From: Ornatilinea apprima
GTDB lineage: Bacteria; Chloroflexota; Anaerolineae; Anaerolineales; Anaerolineaceae
Direction of reading: 5' to 3'
Length of the DNA stretch: 64,000 nt
Assembly: GCF_001306115.1 (NCBI RefSeq)
Contig: NZ_LGCL01000016.1
Span: 124,001-188,000, forward strand
Position 1 is the first letter of the stretch; each line of letters starts with the position of its first letter. The notes under the pieces were generated by a model. The model did no database searches and had not been told where the DNA came from. It was given only the letters and a program-made list of their open reading frames with translations. The translations under genes and the position numbers were made by a program. Shown piece after piece: positions 53,444 through 61,957 of the stretch.

Positions 53444-54388
53444 TTATTGCAACGTTAAAGCAGTTGAATTGAAACTTGCATGCTGGATGAAATCTTCAAC
53501 TTCTCGGTAAGTTTTTGGAACACCTGATGTGGCGCCCGTAGACATGGCTGTTAATGCGCCTACGGCGTTAGCCAGTTTCAGGCTTTTGTTAATCTCAAAC
53601 TCATTGAGGATTCCATAAACCAACCCGGCGTTGAAGGCATCGCCCGCACCTGTTGAATCCACAGCCGTGATTGAAAACGCGTTCTGGATAATGGGGGTGT
53701 GATCTTTGCGGAATAAAACACAACCTTCGGCCTGGTGTTTCAGCGCGATCCAGTTTGCCCCCTTGCGGTGCAGGGATTCCGCTCTTTCAATGTAATTGCG
53801 GCCAGTTGTCAGCTTCTCGAATTCAACTTCATTTAAGAATAGAACATCGGTTAGGGGTAAAAGATCATCAATAATGTGTTCCTCGATCAGAATGGATCCG
53901 GGGTCCATGCTGGTGCGGATCTTCAACTCGCGAGATCGCTTGAGCAAGTCGCTCGCAAGAGTAAATTCAGGGCCATTCAGGTGCAGCCATTGAACCGATG
54001 CGATGGCCTGGGTGGGAATATCGGCCGGGAATAAGTACAAATTGGCTCCGCGATAGCAAAATAAGCGGCGGACACCATCAGGATCAATCGCGCCGAAAAC
54101 CAGCCCGGAGGCAACACCATCTACACGTTTGATATGTTCAATGGAGACACCCTCTTCTTCTACCATCTGGATCAAGATCGATCCAAGCGGGTCATTTCCC
54201 ACAGCAGAGTAAAACGCAACTTTCAGACCCAAACGGGCAGCAATAACAGAAAAATTCGCGCCAGAACCGCCCAAATACCCATCTAATGGATCGATAGCGA
54301 CTTCCTCGTCTGGCGCGGGAAAGAAGGGAATCTTACCCAGATAGTCAATGTTTAAATCCCCAACGACTAAAATATCAGCGTTTTCCAT
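53444..54388 (-). CDS. PfkB-family carbohydrate/nucleoside kinase
   Basis: 314 residues. VVGDLNIDYLGKI at the start, GGSGANFSVIAARLG as substrate segment, LNEVEFEKLT and the catalytic DSTGAGDAFNAGL near residue 245. The substrate may be a ribonucleoside or sugar. ATG 54388 follows GGAGAGA; an upstream ATG in the hairpin region would add ten residues. It lies between the ABC binding-protein gene and the PurL-like gene in the nine-gene operon, so it could phosphorylate the imported compound. Confidence 0.85.
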   Translation of the reverse strand: MENADILVVGDLNIDYLGKIPFFPAPDEEVAIDPLDGYLGGSGANFSVIAARLGLKVAFYSAVGNDPLGSILIQMVEEEGVSIEHIKRVDGVASGLVFGAIDPDGVRRLFCYRGANLYLFPADIPTQAIASVQWLHLNGPEFTLASDLLKRSRELKIRTSMDPGSILIEEHIIDDLLPLTDVLFLNEVEFEKLTTGRNYIERAESLHRKGANWIALKHQAEGCVLFRKDHTPIIQNAFSITAVDSTGAGDAFNAGLVYGILNEFEINKSLKLANAVGALTAMSTGATSGVPKTYREVEDFIQHASFNSTALTLQ

Positions 54389-54412
54389 TCTCTCCACTCT
54401 TTCTAGTAGAGC

Positions 54413-54446
54413 CCCCATAAAGGTAAATTTCTTTACCTTTATGGGG
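54413..54446 (-). terminator. Perfect 15-bp hairpin after the binding-protein gene
   Basis: CCCCATAAAGGTAAA (54413-54427), loop of four, exact complement 54432-54446. It lies between the binding-protein stop and the kinase start, the same position as the hairpins in the two sugar ABC operons, and probably raises binding-protein levels. Confidence 0.6.
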
Positions 54447-54465
54447 TTGTCTTCTATACCAATAA

Positions 54466-55470
54466 TTATTCAGCAATAAATTGGTTGGTGAATAACTCTT
54501 CAACGGGGGCGGTTTCTTCGATCAGCCCAATCTCCAGCATGAAGTCTTGAACTTCTGTCCACAGCGCAGGGACTTGATAACCGTATTTGTCGGTCTTGAA
54601 GACGGGCACAGTGGCTTCCCAGGAAGCTTTCGCGTACTCTTCGCTCAACGCTTCCGGATAGATTTTCATGAAGATGTCCAGCGCTTCTTCCGGATTGTCG
54701 ACCGAATATTGCAAGCCCTTTAAAGTGGCGCGCATGAACTTTTCAGCGGTTTCTGGATGCTCGGTGAGGAACTGATTGGACGAGGCAAATACATACACAT
54801 AAACATCCGGCACGCCGTAATCGCGGCCCATGAAAATGTTTGTTTCTTCACCACCGGTAATGAGAACTTCGGTTTGTTCGGCATTGGTGATGCCGCCAAC
54901 TGCGTCTACTTTACCAGCCAGGAAGAGCGGAACCGTGTCGGAAGTGGAGGGCAGGATATTCACGGTGGATACATCCAGGCCTTCATGCGCCATCATGGCA
55001 TTGAAGCAGGCATGATCCCAGGTGTTCTCATAAAGACTCAAGGTTTTGATGTCTTTGAGCTCTTTGACATTCCCATCTTTGGGGTAAATGATGCCCCAGT
55101 TGTTGTAGCGGAAGACAGCAGCGGTGCTCACGATGGGAATACCCGCCGCGCGGCCAAGGATCACGTCTAATTGGGTGGTGTATGCAAAGTCAGCTTTACC
55201 CAGCGCAACGTACTTTGGCGGATCGGCAACGGTGGCGGGTAGGATGGTCTCTACCGTCAGGCCTTCTTCAGCATAAAAACCTTTTTCTTGAGCAACCAGC
55301 CAGGGAATAAAACCGACCCACGGGGTAGGCCAATCTGCGACAATAGTGACTTTTTCCAGTTCCGCCGGTGCGGCTTCTTGTGATTCCGCGACAGGCGCAG
55401 CCTGGCAGCCTGTTAATAAGATCGATGCCAGGATCAGAATTGAAAAAATGGTGTAGACACTTTTCTTCAT
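54466..55470 (-). CDS. ABC transporter substrate-binding lipoprotein (NMT1/SsuA/ThiY type)
   Basis: 334 residues. The signal ends in ILLTGCQA, with the lipidated Cys near residue 22. The mature start VADWPTPWVGFIPWLVAQEK, with GFYAEEGLTVE, is typical of the NMT1/THI5 group, which binds pyrimidine precursors, riboflavin, aliphatic sulfonates or similar small molecules. AAGGAAGAGG precedes ATG 55470. With the permease and ATPase genes just upstream it forms a complete importer, unlike the sugar systems here. The ligand is probably the precursor used by the PurD/PurL/BtpA-type enzymes. Confidence 0.85.
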   Translation of the reverse strand: MKKSVYTIFSILILASILLTGCQAAPVAESQEAAPAELEKVTIVADWPTPWVGFIPWLVAQEKGFYAEEGLTVETILPATVADPPKYVALGKADFAYTTQLDVILGRAAGIPIVSTAAVFRYNNWGIIYPKDGNVKELKDIKTLSLYENTWDHACFNAMMAHEGLDVSTVNILPSTSDTVPLFLAGKVDAVGGITNAEQTEVLITGGEETNIFMGRDYGVPDVYVYVFASSNQFLTEHPETAEKFMRATLKGLQYSVDNPEEALDIFMKIYPEALSEEYAKASWEATVPVFKTDKYGYQVPALWTEVQDFMLEIGLIEETAPVEELFTNQFIAE

Positions 55471-55533
55471 TTTTACCTCTTCCTTTATCTTCTATGAACA
55501 CGACACGCTAATTTCAAGACAATTTTTGCAACC

Positions 55534-56325
55534 TCAAGCGATATATTTCTTCTTTTTGGTTTTGCCTCCTTTTTGCCAGGGGATGAGCAGGTTTTCTGCG
55601 AGTTGGGCGACAAAGAACATAAGGATACCCATCAGTGAAGTGATTAAAATGGCGGCAAACATCTGTGGGGTCCGAATCTGGGCGTTGGATTGCAGAATAT
55701 AGGCTCCGAGGCCTTTATCCGAACCAATCCATTCCGCAACCACTGCGCCAATAACCGAATACGTTATGGCCACCTTGGTTGCTGAGGTGATGAAGGGTAG
55801 TGCATTCATCAATTGAACTTTGGTGAAAATTTGCCATTTGCTGGCGCCCATGGATTTCAGCAAGGTGATAAGGTCGGGGTCGCAGGAAACCAAGCCGTCG
55901 AAGGTATTGACAGTAACCGGGAAGAAAACGATCAGGGCGACGACAATAATTTTGGGCCAGATGTTGTAGCCTAGCCAGATCACCAGAATGGGGCCGAGGG
56001 CAATGACTGGAATGGTTTGAGAGATCACAACAATTGGGTTAAGGGCTTTCCGCAGCGTTTCTGAGAAGAACATCAGTAATGCAAGAATGTAGCCCACAAC
56101 AAACCCGACCAAAAAACCCAGCAGAACTTCTTCCAGGGTGACCATCAGGTGCGCGTATAGGGATGCGCGTTTTAGAAAACTGATGGAGATTATTTGAGAT
56201 GGTCTTGGCAGCAGATAATCTGGAATTTTGAACCAAAGGGAGGCCGCTTCCCACAGGGCGACGATACCCAATATCAGTAAGATGGGTGGCAAATTTTCTT
56301 TGAACTTATTCTTCTTTTGTTCCAT
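55534..56325 (-). CDS. ABC transporter permease (SsuC/ThiX type)
   Basis: 263 residues with about six membrane segments and the EAA-like loop SMGASKWQIFTKVQLMNALP near residue 160. It starts 13 bases after the ATPase gene. It belongs to the same family as permeases for sulfonates, nitrate, taurine and thiamine precursors and forms a homodimer. Confidence 0.85.
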   Translation of the reverse strand: MEQKKNKFKENLPPILLILGIVALWEAASLWFKIPDYLLPRPSQIISISFLKRASLYAHLMVTLEEVLLGFLVGFVVGYILALLMFFSETLRKALNPIVVISQTIPVIALGPILVIWLGYNIWPKIIVVALIVFFPVTVNTFDGLVSCDPDLITLLKSMGASKWQIFTKVQLMNALPFITSATKVAITYSVIGAVVAEWIGSDKGLGAYILQSNAQIRTPQMFAAILITSLMGILMFFVAQLAENLLIPWQKGGKTKKKKYIA

Positions 56326-56338
56326 GATGTGGTTTTCC

Positions 56339-57172
56339 TTACAAAATAACAGGGTCGGACTCTACCCCGGCGTCTTTGCCGCCCAGTGATTTTTGGCTTT
56401 CCTGGCGGATGATTTTGAACATTTCTGAACGTAGTTTGATGATTTCAGGTTCGCCCATCATTTCATAATTGCGGTTTTCAGGAAGTGGGATATCCACATA
56501 TTCCAGAATCGTGCTAGGGCGGTGACTCAAAACCAATACTTTTTCGGCAAGGAAAATTGCTTCGTCGACATCGTGAGTAATGAAAATGATGGTTTTTTTG
56601 CTGTCTCTCCAGACTTCGTGCAGCCATTCTTGCATGGATAAGCGAGTCTGAGCGTCGAGCGCACCAAAAGGCTCATCGAGAAGCATTACTTTATTGTCCA
56701 GCATCATGGTGCGTAAAAATGCGGCTCGCTGGCGCATGCCACCAGAAAGGAATTTGGGATAATAATCTTCAAATCCAGATAAACCATACTTTTCAACCAG
56801 CATTTGGGCTTTGGCGGCGCTTTCGGGCATATTTCTTTTTTGGATTTCCGCCCCAAGGTAAATATTTTCGATGATTGAGCGCCAAGGCAGCAGTAAGTCT
56901 TTTTGAAACATATAGCCAACCAATCCGGTTTTACCGTTAATGGATTGGCCGTCCAGGTAGATGTTGCCTCTGGTAGGCGAGATGAGCCCGGCAATAACAT
57001 TAAAAAGGGTGCTTTTGCCACATCCGCTGGGGCCGAGGATACACACAAAGCTGCCTTCATTGGCTTCAAAATCAATGTCCTGTAATACATTGACCTTTTG
57101 CCGGCCACCCATTTCGTAGGTAACACCCAGATGGTCGACCTTAATCTTTGGATATATTTTTGGTTCTTGCAT
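56339..57172 (-). CDS. ABC transporter ATPase (SsuB/TauB type)
   Basis: 277 residues. Walker A GPSGCGKST near residue 45, the Q loop in GYMFQKDLLLPW, signature LSGGMRQRAAFLRTMML, Walker B VMLLDEPFGALD and the switch His in FITHDVDEA. It drives import through the permease at 55534. It is the first of the three transporter genes. Confidence 0.9.
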   Translation of the reverse strand: MQEPKIYPKIKVDHLGVTYEMGGRQKVNVLQDIDFEANEGSFVCILGPSGCGKSTLFNVIAGLISPTRGNIYLDGQSINGKTGLVGYMFQKDLLLPWRSIIENIYLGAEIQKRNMPESAAKAQMLVEKYGLSGFEDYYPKFLSGGMRQRAAFLRTMMLDNKVMLLDEPFGALDAQTRLSMQEWLHEVWRDSKKTIIFITHDVDEAIFLAEKVLVLSHRPSTILEYVDIPLPENRNYEMMGEPEIIKLRSEMFKIIRQESQKSLGGKDAGVESDPVIL

Positions 57173-57201
57173 GGCTGCTCCAAGGTAAAAGATTGAATTC
57201 C

Positions 57202-58254
57202 TTATAAACTGTTTTCCAAAATCACCAGCTGAACGAGATCAATGAGCACCGCCAGGTCGTCAAGATCGGCGCTTTCAATGGGAGTGTGATGGTAGCGAAT
57301 AGGCAGAGAAAGGGCCGCGGTTCTTATGCCATTCGCCTGATAAGGAACCGGGGTAATAGCAGTGGTGAGGCCGGTCATCACTTCTTGTTGCAAAGGCAGG
57401 TTGTGGTTGATGGCCAGACGGCGGATTTGGCGGCTCAACCGAAGATCGGGCAGGTAGGCGGCCAGCTTGCCGCGGATGGCATCCATCCATTTGAGGACGG
57501 GTCCGCATCCTAATTGGATGCCGCTCTGCTGGTGGTCCAGGTCTGGCGTATCAAACACCAGGGTTCCATCAATGCCGATCACAATGTCTGGTTCAATCCG
57601 CCGCATGATTGGCAGGCTGCCGCTGAGCATATTCTCTTCCTGCACACTGAAGGCCAGCGTTAAGTCAACGTTTAGCTGCAAATTGGAAACCCTTTGTGCC
57701 AGGAGCATCAGGGCAAAGCATCCCAGGCGGTCATCGAGGGCTTTGCAGCTAACCCTGTTGGGACTGGTTTGCTGGAATTGATGTGGCCAGGTTAGAACAT
57801 CACCAATTTGCACACCCATTTCAGCGGCCTGCTGCGCAGAACGGGCGCCAATATCTACATAGAGCGATTCGAGCTTTGGAGGATCGCCTTTATCCAAATG
57901 CCCAGGTAGAAGCCCAATTTGTGCAGGTAACTTCCCGGTTTCTGTCCATAAATCCATGCGTGATCCTGGCAAAGCGCGAATGCTGATTCCTCCGATGCGT
58001 TCAACGGACAGAAAACCATTGGGTTTGATTTGCTGTACGATCAGCCCGACCTCATCCATGTGGGTGAGCAGCACCAGCTTGGGTCCGCTGCCTGGCAGGT
58101 GAGCTGTCAGGTTGCCAAGGCCGTCGATAGCACAGTCAAATTCGCGCGGCAAGTTTTTTTGGATAAATTCCGCGACCGGCTGCTCCCTGCCGGATACGCC
58201 CGGAATGGCGGTTAGTGTTTGTAATAACGCCAGATCAACAGAGAATTCAGGCAT
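57202..58254 (-). CDS. M42-family metallopeptidase
   Basis: 350 residues. Two-metal ligands of the family are visible: THMDEVGL (His, Asp), CKALDDRLG (Asp), SVQEENMLSG (catalytic Glu pair), GIDGT (Asp) and a C-terminal RYHHTPIESADLDDL (His). M42 enzymes are tetrahedral aminopeptidases or related deacylases that act on peptides or amide bonds in the cytoplasm. Its start overlaps the purD end by 8 bases, so it is translated with it. In this operon it might hydrolyse an aminoacyl or amide group of the imported compound; that is inference. Confidence 0.85.
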   Translation of the reverse strand: MPEFSVDLALLQTLTAIPGVSGREQPVAEFIQKNLPREFDCAIDGLGNLTAHLPGSGPKLVLLTHMDEVGLIVQQIKPNGFLSVERIGGISIRALPGSRMDLWTETGKLPAQIGLLPGHLDKGDPPKLESLYVDIGARSAQQAAEMGVQIGDVLTWPHQFQQTSPNRVSCKALDDRLGCFALMLLAQRVSNLQLNVDLTLAFSVQEENMLSGSLPIMRRIEPDIVIGIDGTLVFDTPDLDHQQSGIQLGCGPVLKWMDAIRGKLAAYLPDLRLSRQIRRLAINHNLPLQQEVMTGLTTAITPVPYQANGIRTAALSLPIRYHHTPIESADLDDLAVLIDLVQLVILENSL

Positions 58255-59581
58255 GGTCTGTTTTTGACCTCAATTGCTGCAGATGGGCTGTTTTCCGATT
58301 CAGGGTGTCTTGCGTGCCAATATCCTTGCGATGGCGAAGAACCGGCGGTTCGATGGCTTGAAGGAGATGCTCCATCTCTTCGGATAAAGCGGCGAGATTT
58401 TCTCCTTTGCCAATGATGGCCAGCGTGCGGGATCCCAGAGTGCGAAATTCCGAACCCGCTTTTTCAACAGAGGCATAGCGGATATCGAACCCAGCGTTGA
58501 AAATTTTGGTTTCATCCAGGTTGAATACCAGGTCTTTTTGTGTTTTTTCCGGGTAACCAGCGGGCACCAGGTATTTGCACAAGGAGGCTTGTTTTTCAAA
58601 AGTTAATTCTTCTGGCCTGAGTGTTCCCAGGGCAGCATTATGTAAGATTTCAGCAGTGTCGCAATCCCATAAAGCCATCACATTAATAGCTTCGGGGTCA
58701 CCGAGCCTGACGTTAAATTCGATGATCGTGACCCCATCGCGGGTCGCCATAAATTGGCCATAGAGAAAACCGCGATAAGGAGCGCCGCTCACCTTTTCCA
58801 GGGCTGTCACCACCTCGGCCATCAAGCGATCGGCTTGTTGAATGTCTGAGTCAGCCAGGAACGGCATGCGGCCGTCGATCATGGTATAAGAACCCATACC
58901 GCCAGTCATGCCACCCTTATCGCCTTCGTAGGCATACTTAAAATCCTGGGCAATGGGCATGGGAACAATATTGCCATCTGAAACCAGGGCAATGCGTGAG
59001 AATTCTTCTCCAACCAACCGCTCTTCCAACAGCACAACCCCATCAGTTTTCAAAATCTGATCGACCAGAACAAGGGCTTCTTCGGTGGAATGCAGGTGCT
59101 CTCCCATCACCTGAACCCCTTTCCCCCCCGTTAGGCCAATGGGTTTGATCACAGCCTGACCGACTTCTTCGATGAAAAGGCGCGCTTCTTCACAAGTGTG
59201 GGCTTTGTGCCAGCGCAGGCTGCCCCAACCAATGTGTTTCTGCATCAAGTCACGCATGAAGGTTTTGCTGCCTTCCAGCTGGGCCTGGAACTGGTTGGGC
59301 CCCACTGCCGGAATATGGGCTGCTCTGATGGCGTCAGCGGCCCCATGGGTGAGGGGGAGTTCAGGGCCAATCACCACATAATCAACCGGGTTTTTTGTGA
59401 AGAAGGAAACGATGGCTTGAATATCGGTGAGCGAACCGTTATGGTAAACCTGCGCAAGACGTTCGATGCCAACATTATTGCTGTTGCCGTAAACGATAAG
59501 ATGATCGCGTTGGGGATTTCTGGTCAGGGCAGCCGCAATGGCATGCTCGCGTCCGCCGCTACCGATTAAACCGATATTCAT
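58247..59581 (-). CDS. purD: Phosphoribosylamine-glycine ligase-like ATP-grasp enzyme
   Basis: 444 residues. GSGGREHAIAAAL at the start, IGPELPLTHGAADA, QLEGSKTFMRDLM, the ATP-grasp core and GDKGGMTGGMGSYT are PurD marks. PurD joins phosphoribosylamine and glycine with ATP to give GAR. The ATP-grasp loop reads KPIGLTGGKGV where typical bacterial PurD has KADGLAAGKGV; the form here is, as I recall, like archaeal PurD. It is therefore either the cell's PurD of a different lineage or a specialised paralogue. It is the second gene of the GntR-led operon. The purine substrate link to the PurL-like gene is clear, but other purine genes are absent from the operon. Confidence 0.8.
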   Translation of the reverse strand: MNIGLIGSGGREHAIAAALTRNPQRDHLIVYGNSNNVGIERLAQVYHNGSLTDIQAIVSFFTKNPVDYVVIGPELPLTHGAADAIRAAHIPAVGPNQFQAQLEGSKTFMRDLMQKHIGWGSLRWHKAHTCEEARLFIEEVGQAVIKPIGLTGGKGVQVMGEHLHSTEEALVLVDQILKTDGVVLLEERLVGEEFSRIALVSDGNIVPMPIAQDFKYAYEGDKGGMTGGMGSYTMIDGRMPFLADSDIQQADRLMAEVVTALEKVSGAPYRGFLYGQFMATRDGVTIIEFNVRLGDPEAINVMALWDCDTAEILHNAALGTLRPEELTFEKQASLCKYLVPAGYPEKTQKDLVFNLDETKIFNAGFDIRYASVEKAGSEFRTLGSRTLAIIGKGENLAALSEEMEHLLQAIEPPVLRHRKDIGTQDTLNRKTAHLQQLRSKTDHA

Positions 59582-59597
59582 TGTTTCTCTCCTGGTT

Positions 59598-60332
59598 TTA
59601 TTTGCGTTTTGAGATGACTGAGAGTTCGTATAAATCGCTGCGATAAATCAGGCGATTGACTTCGATGGGCGTATTGTCTTCTAAATAGGTGATCCCTTCT
59701 GTTTCGATCAGGGGCACACCCGCGCTGACGGATAGCAGCTCCGCTTCGTAGGCGGTTGAGATGAGAGGGTGGATTATCTGCTTTTGCCAGCCGATTTGTG
59801 CCTGGTATTCTTTTTCCAGGACAGCAAAGAGCGATTCTTGCGAAAAATCGAAACGAGTCAGGTCGGGAAAGAGGGACACCGGTAAATAAGAAACTTCATG
59901 CATCATGGGCAAATCATCTGCCAGGCGCAAGCGTTCCAACTTGTACACAGCAGCGTTTGGCTCTATTTCCAGTTTTTGGGCAACGGATTTGCTGGGCTCT
60001 TCGGTAGTGAAGGAGATTATTTTTGAACTGGGGGTTTTCCCTTTAATGCGAGTGGCCTCGCTAAAGCTGACCAGGCTTTGTAAACCGATGTTGACCCGCC
60101 AGTTACTGACGAATGTGCCTTTGCCTTGAATGCGAGTGAGTAAACCATTTTTCACCAGCTCATCAATCGCGCTTTGGGCGGTGTTGCGGCTGACGTCAAA
60201 CCTGTCCATGATTTCTCGTTCAGACCATACGCGGTCATTCTCACAAAGTTCGCCATTTTGAATGGCTTCGCGAATGATATCGCTGATCTGGATATACATT
60301 GGCAAATAACTTGAGCGAACAATCTTCTTCAT
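59598..60332 (-). CDS. GntR/HutC-family transcriptional regulator
   Basis: 244 residues. The winged helix (about 10-75: MYIQISDIIREAIQNGELCE, then SEREIMDRFDVSRNTAQSAI) is followed by a UTRA ligand-binding domain (about 92-240). ATG 60332 is chosen because GGGGTG lies just upstream; GTG 60338 overlaps that site. It is the first gene of the nine-gene operon and 16 bases before purD. The palindrome at 60354 next to its promoter suggests that it represses its own operon until a ligand binds. Confidence 0.9.
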   Translation of the reverse strand: MKKIVRSSYLPMYIQISDIIREAIQNGELCENDRVWSEREIMDRFDVSRNTAQSAIDELVKNGLLTRIQGKGTFVSNWRVNIGLQSLVSFSEATRIKGKTPSSKIISFTTEEPSKSVAQKLEIEPNAAVYKLERLRLADDLPMMHEVSYLPVSLFPDLTRFDFSQESLFAVLEKEYQAQIGWQKQIIHPLISTAYEAELLSVSAGVPLIETEGITYLEDNTPIEVNRLIYRSDLYELSVISKRK

Positions 60333-60353
60333 AATCACCCCGTTGACAGGTAT

Positions 60354-60367
60354 ATGGGTTGACCCAT
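60354..60367. promoter_or_regulatory. Palindromic GntR operator of the nine-gene operon
   Basis: ATGGGT-TG-ACCCAT is a perfect 6-2-6 palindrome. It begins 9 bases downstream of the -10 element, so a bound repressor would block transcription start. Confidence 0.6.
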
Positions 60368-60376
60368 CCAGTTAAT

Positions 60377-60405
60377 ATAATAGTGATTCATATCCAGGTT
60401 GTCAA
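60377..60405 (-). promoter_or_regulatory. Consensus promoter of the nine-gene operon
   Basis: On the minus strand, a perfect TTGACA (60405-60400), a 17-base spacer and TATTAT (60382-60377). Confidence 0.75.
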
Positions 60406-60483
60406 TTAGGAAATTTACAATTTTTTAATCGTTTGTCAATTTCGTGTTAAACTAACGGAAAGCCAACCCAGAATGGAGCTGAG

Positions 60484-60744
60484 ATGCCAGAACAAAAAAT
60501 GCGCCAGGACGGCCGCAGACCGGATGAACTTCGCCCGCTGTGCTTTACGACCGATTATGTGGATTACCCGCATGGGTCGGTGCTGGTGGATATGGGCAAA
60601 ACGCGCGTGCTGTGCAATGTGTGTGTTGAAGAGAAGGTGCCCGATTGGATGGCGGGGCGCGGAGTGGGCTGGCTGACGGCGGAGTATTCCATGCTGCCGC
60701 AATCGATGCCAGTAAATATTTTAATCCAAGTTGGATACCCCTGA
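60484..60744 (+). pseudogene. rph: RNase PH, N-terminal third only
   Basis: The first 70 or so residues are clearly RNase PH: MRQDGRRPDELRPL, GSVLVDMGKTRVLC, VEEKVPDWMAGRGVGWLT and AEYSMLP. The full enzyme has about 240 residues and trims tRNA 3' ends. Here the match ends at about 60711 and ten unrelated residues lead to a TGA. Immediately after comes a decayed IS256-family transposase. The phosphate-binding and catalytic residues lie in the lost part, so the product cannot work. A functional copy may exist elsewhere. Confidence 0.8.
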
Positions 60745-61078
60745 TCTGAAGACAGCAGATGATCTCCAAATCGCCGCGTCATAGAAGTATGCCATTTCTG
60801 CTCGACGAAAATCAGCCTGTCTTGAGGAAAACCTTTCTGAGGAGGATGTTTTTCAATTTCCGTTTGTATCTCCGATGAATAGCTTGGGGAGGATCAACAA
60901 AGATATCCGGAGATAGACGAGAGGGCTTGGTGTTTCTACAAATGAGGTTCATGTTCTAAAGTTGATCTCCGCCTTGGTCATGGAGAGTAGCGAGGAGTGG
61001 CATATTGGTAAACATTTTTATGCTGGCAAGTCATTATGTTTTTATGGATATTTGAATATAAATGACCCTAAGATATAG
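60731..61078 (+). mobile_element. Decayed C-terminal remnant of an IS256-family transposase
   Basis: One frame from 60731, interrupted by TAG at 60782 and 60914, follows the end of IS256 (mutator-type) transposases. LEENLSEEDVFQFPF matches the LLEEAEEDVLAFxxFP region, NSLGRINKDIRR matches NPLERLNKEIKRR, and TRGLGVSTNEVHVLKLISAL with VMESSEEWHIGK matches TRVVGIFPNE, LRLVTAVL and MEISEEWETGK. The piece between FP and NPLER is partly deleted. The N-terminal two thirds and clear inverted repeats are missing. The stretch 61079-61152 holds nothing I recognise. Confidence 0.75.
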
Positions 61079-61152
61079 AATAAAAGTGGGTTGTAAAAGG
61101 AGACAATCTTTCCGTCAACAGGATGGATCTTTTAATTTTAAAAAGTTTTGAA

Positions 61153-61947
61153 TCATAACGACTTATAAACTTCAACCAGTTCGGCCAAATTTTCCATCAC
61201 ATAGTCGGGCGTAAACTCGGATGAGAGCAAGTCTTGTGATTTGGTTTCTCCAGAAAGGACAAGCACGGTGGTCAACCCCGCTCTTCCTAAGGCGATATCG
61301 GTATATAAGCGGTCGCCAATCATTCCTAATTCTTTCACATCATATCCGGTTTTTTCCACCATGGCTTCCACGACCGGCAAATTGGGTTTCCCAATAATGT
61401 AGTCGGGACACTTGCCGGTGGAAGCCTCAACAAAAGCGATCATTGCGCCGATGTCAGGCATGAATCCTGTTTCTGTGGGGCAGTTATAATCCGGGTGTGT
61501 GGCGATGTAGGGAACGCCAGCGCGAACGAAATCACAAAGCTTCCAAAGCTTGTTGTAAGTGAGAGTTGTGTCAAAGCCCAATACAACGAAATCTGGTTGC
61601 TCCTCTACCAGATGGAAGCCATGATTCCGCATTTCTGCTTCTAATGGTTGGGTGCCGACAACAAAAATTCTGGCCCCTGGCTTTTGTTTATTAATGAAGA
61701 TAGCCGTCGCCTCGCCTGAGGTAAATATCTGGTTTTCAGGCGCCTGAATCCCGAGATGCGACAGCTTATTGGCGTACTCGATTTTTGATCGGGATGAGTT
61801 ATTCGTCAAAAAATAAAAGGGGATTCCACGCTGACGAAGCAACTCCAAAAAATCGGCGGCGCCGGGTAATAACTTGCCGCCTAAAAATATGGTGCCATCC
61901 ATATCCAATAGATAGCAGCGAATTTTTTTAAGTTTTTCAAAATTCAT
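61153..61947 (-). CDS. NagD-type HAD-superfamily phosphatase
   Basis: 264 residues. LLDMDGTIFLGGKLLPGA (motif I with a NagD-type start), FLTNNSSRSK (motif II), a Lys in IIGKPNLPV and motif IV MIGDRLYTDIAL. The family dephosphorylates sugar phosphates, nucleotides or phosphoglycolate. ATG 61947 follows AGGAAA; a long in-frame extension upstream overlaps the previous gene and is not likely used. It is the last gene of the right-edge operon, 10 bases after the aldolase stop. Confidence 0.85.
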   Translation of the reverse strand: MNFEKLKKIRCYLLDMDGTIFLGGKLLPGAADFLELLRQRGIPFYFLTNNSSRSKIEYANKLSHLGIQAPENQIFTSGEATAIFINKQKPGARIFVVGTQPLEAEMRNHGFHLVEEQPDFVVLGFDTTLTYNKLWKLCDFVRAGVPYIATHPDYNCPTETGFMPDIGAMIAFVEASTGKCPDYIIGKPNLPVVEAMVEKTGYDVKELGMIGDRLYTDIALGRAGLTTVLVLSGETKSQDLLSSEFTPDYVMENLAELVEVYKSL

Positions 61948-61957
61948 GAAGAATTTC

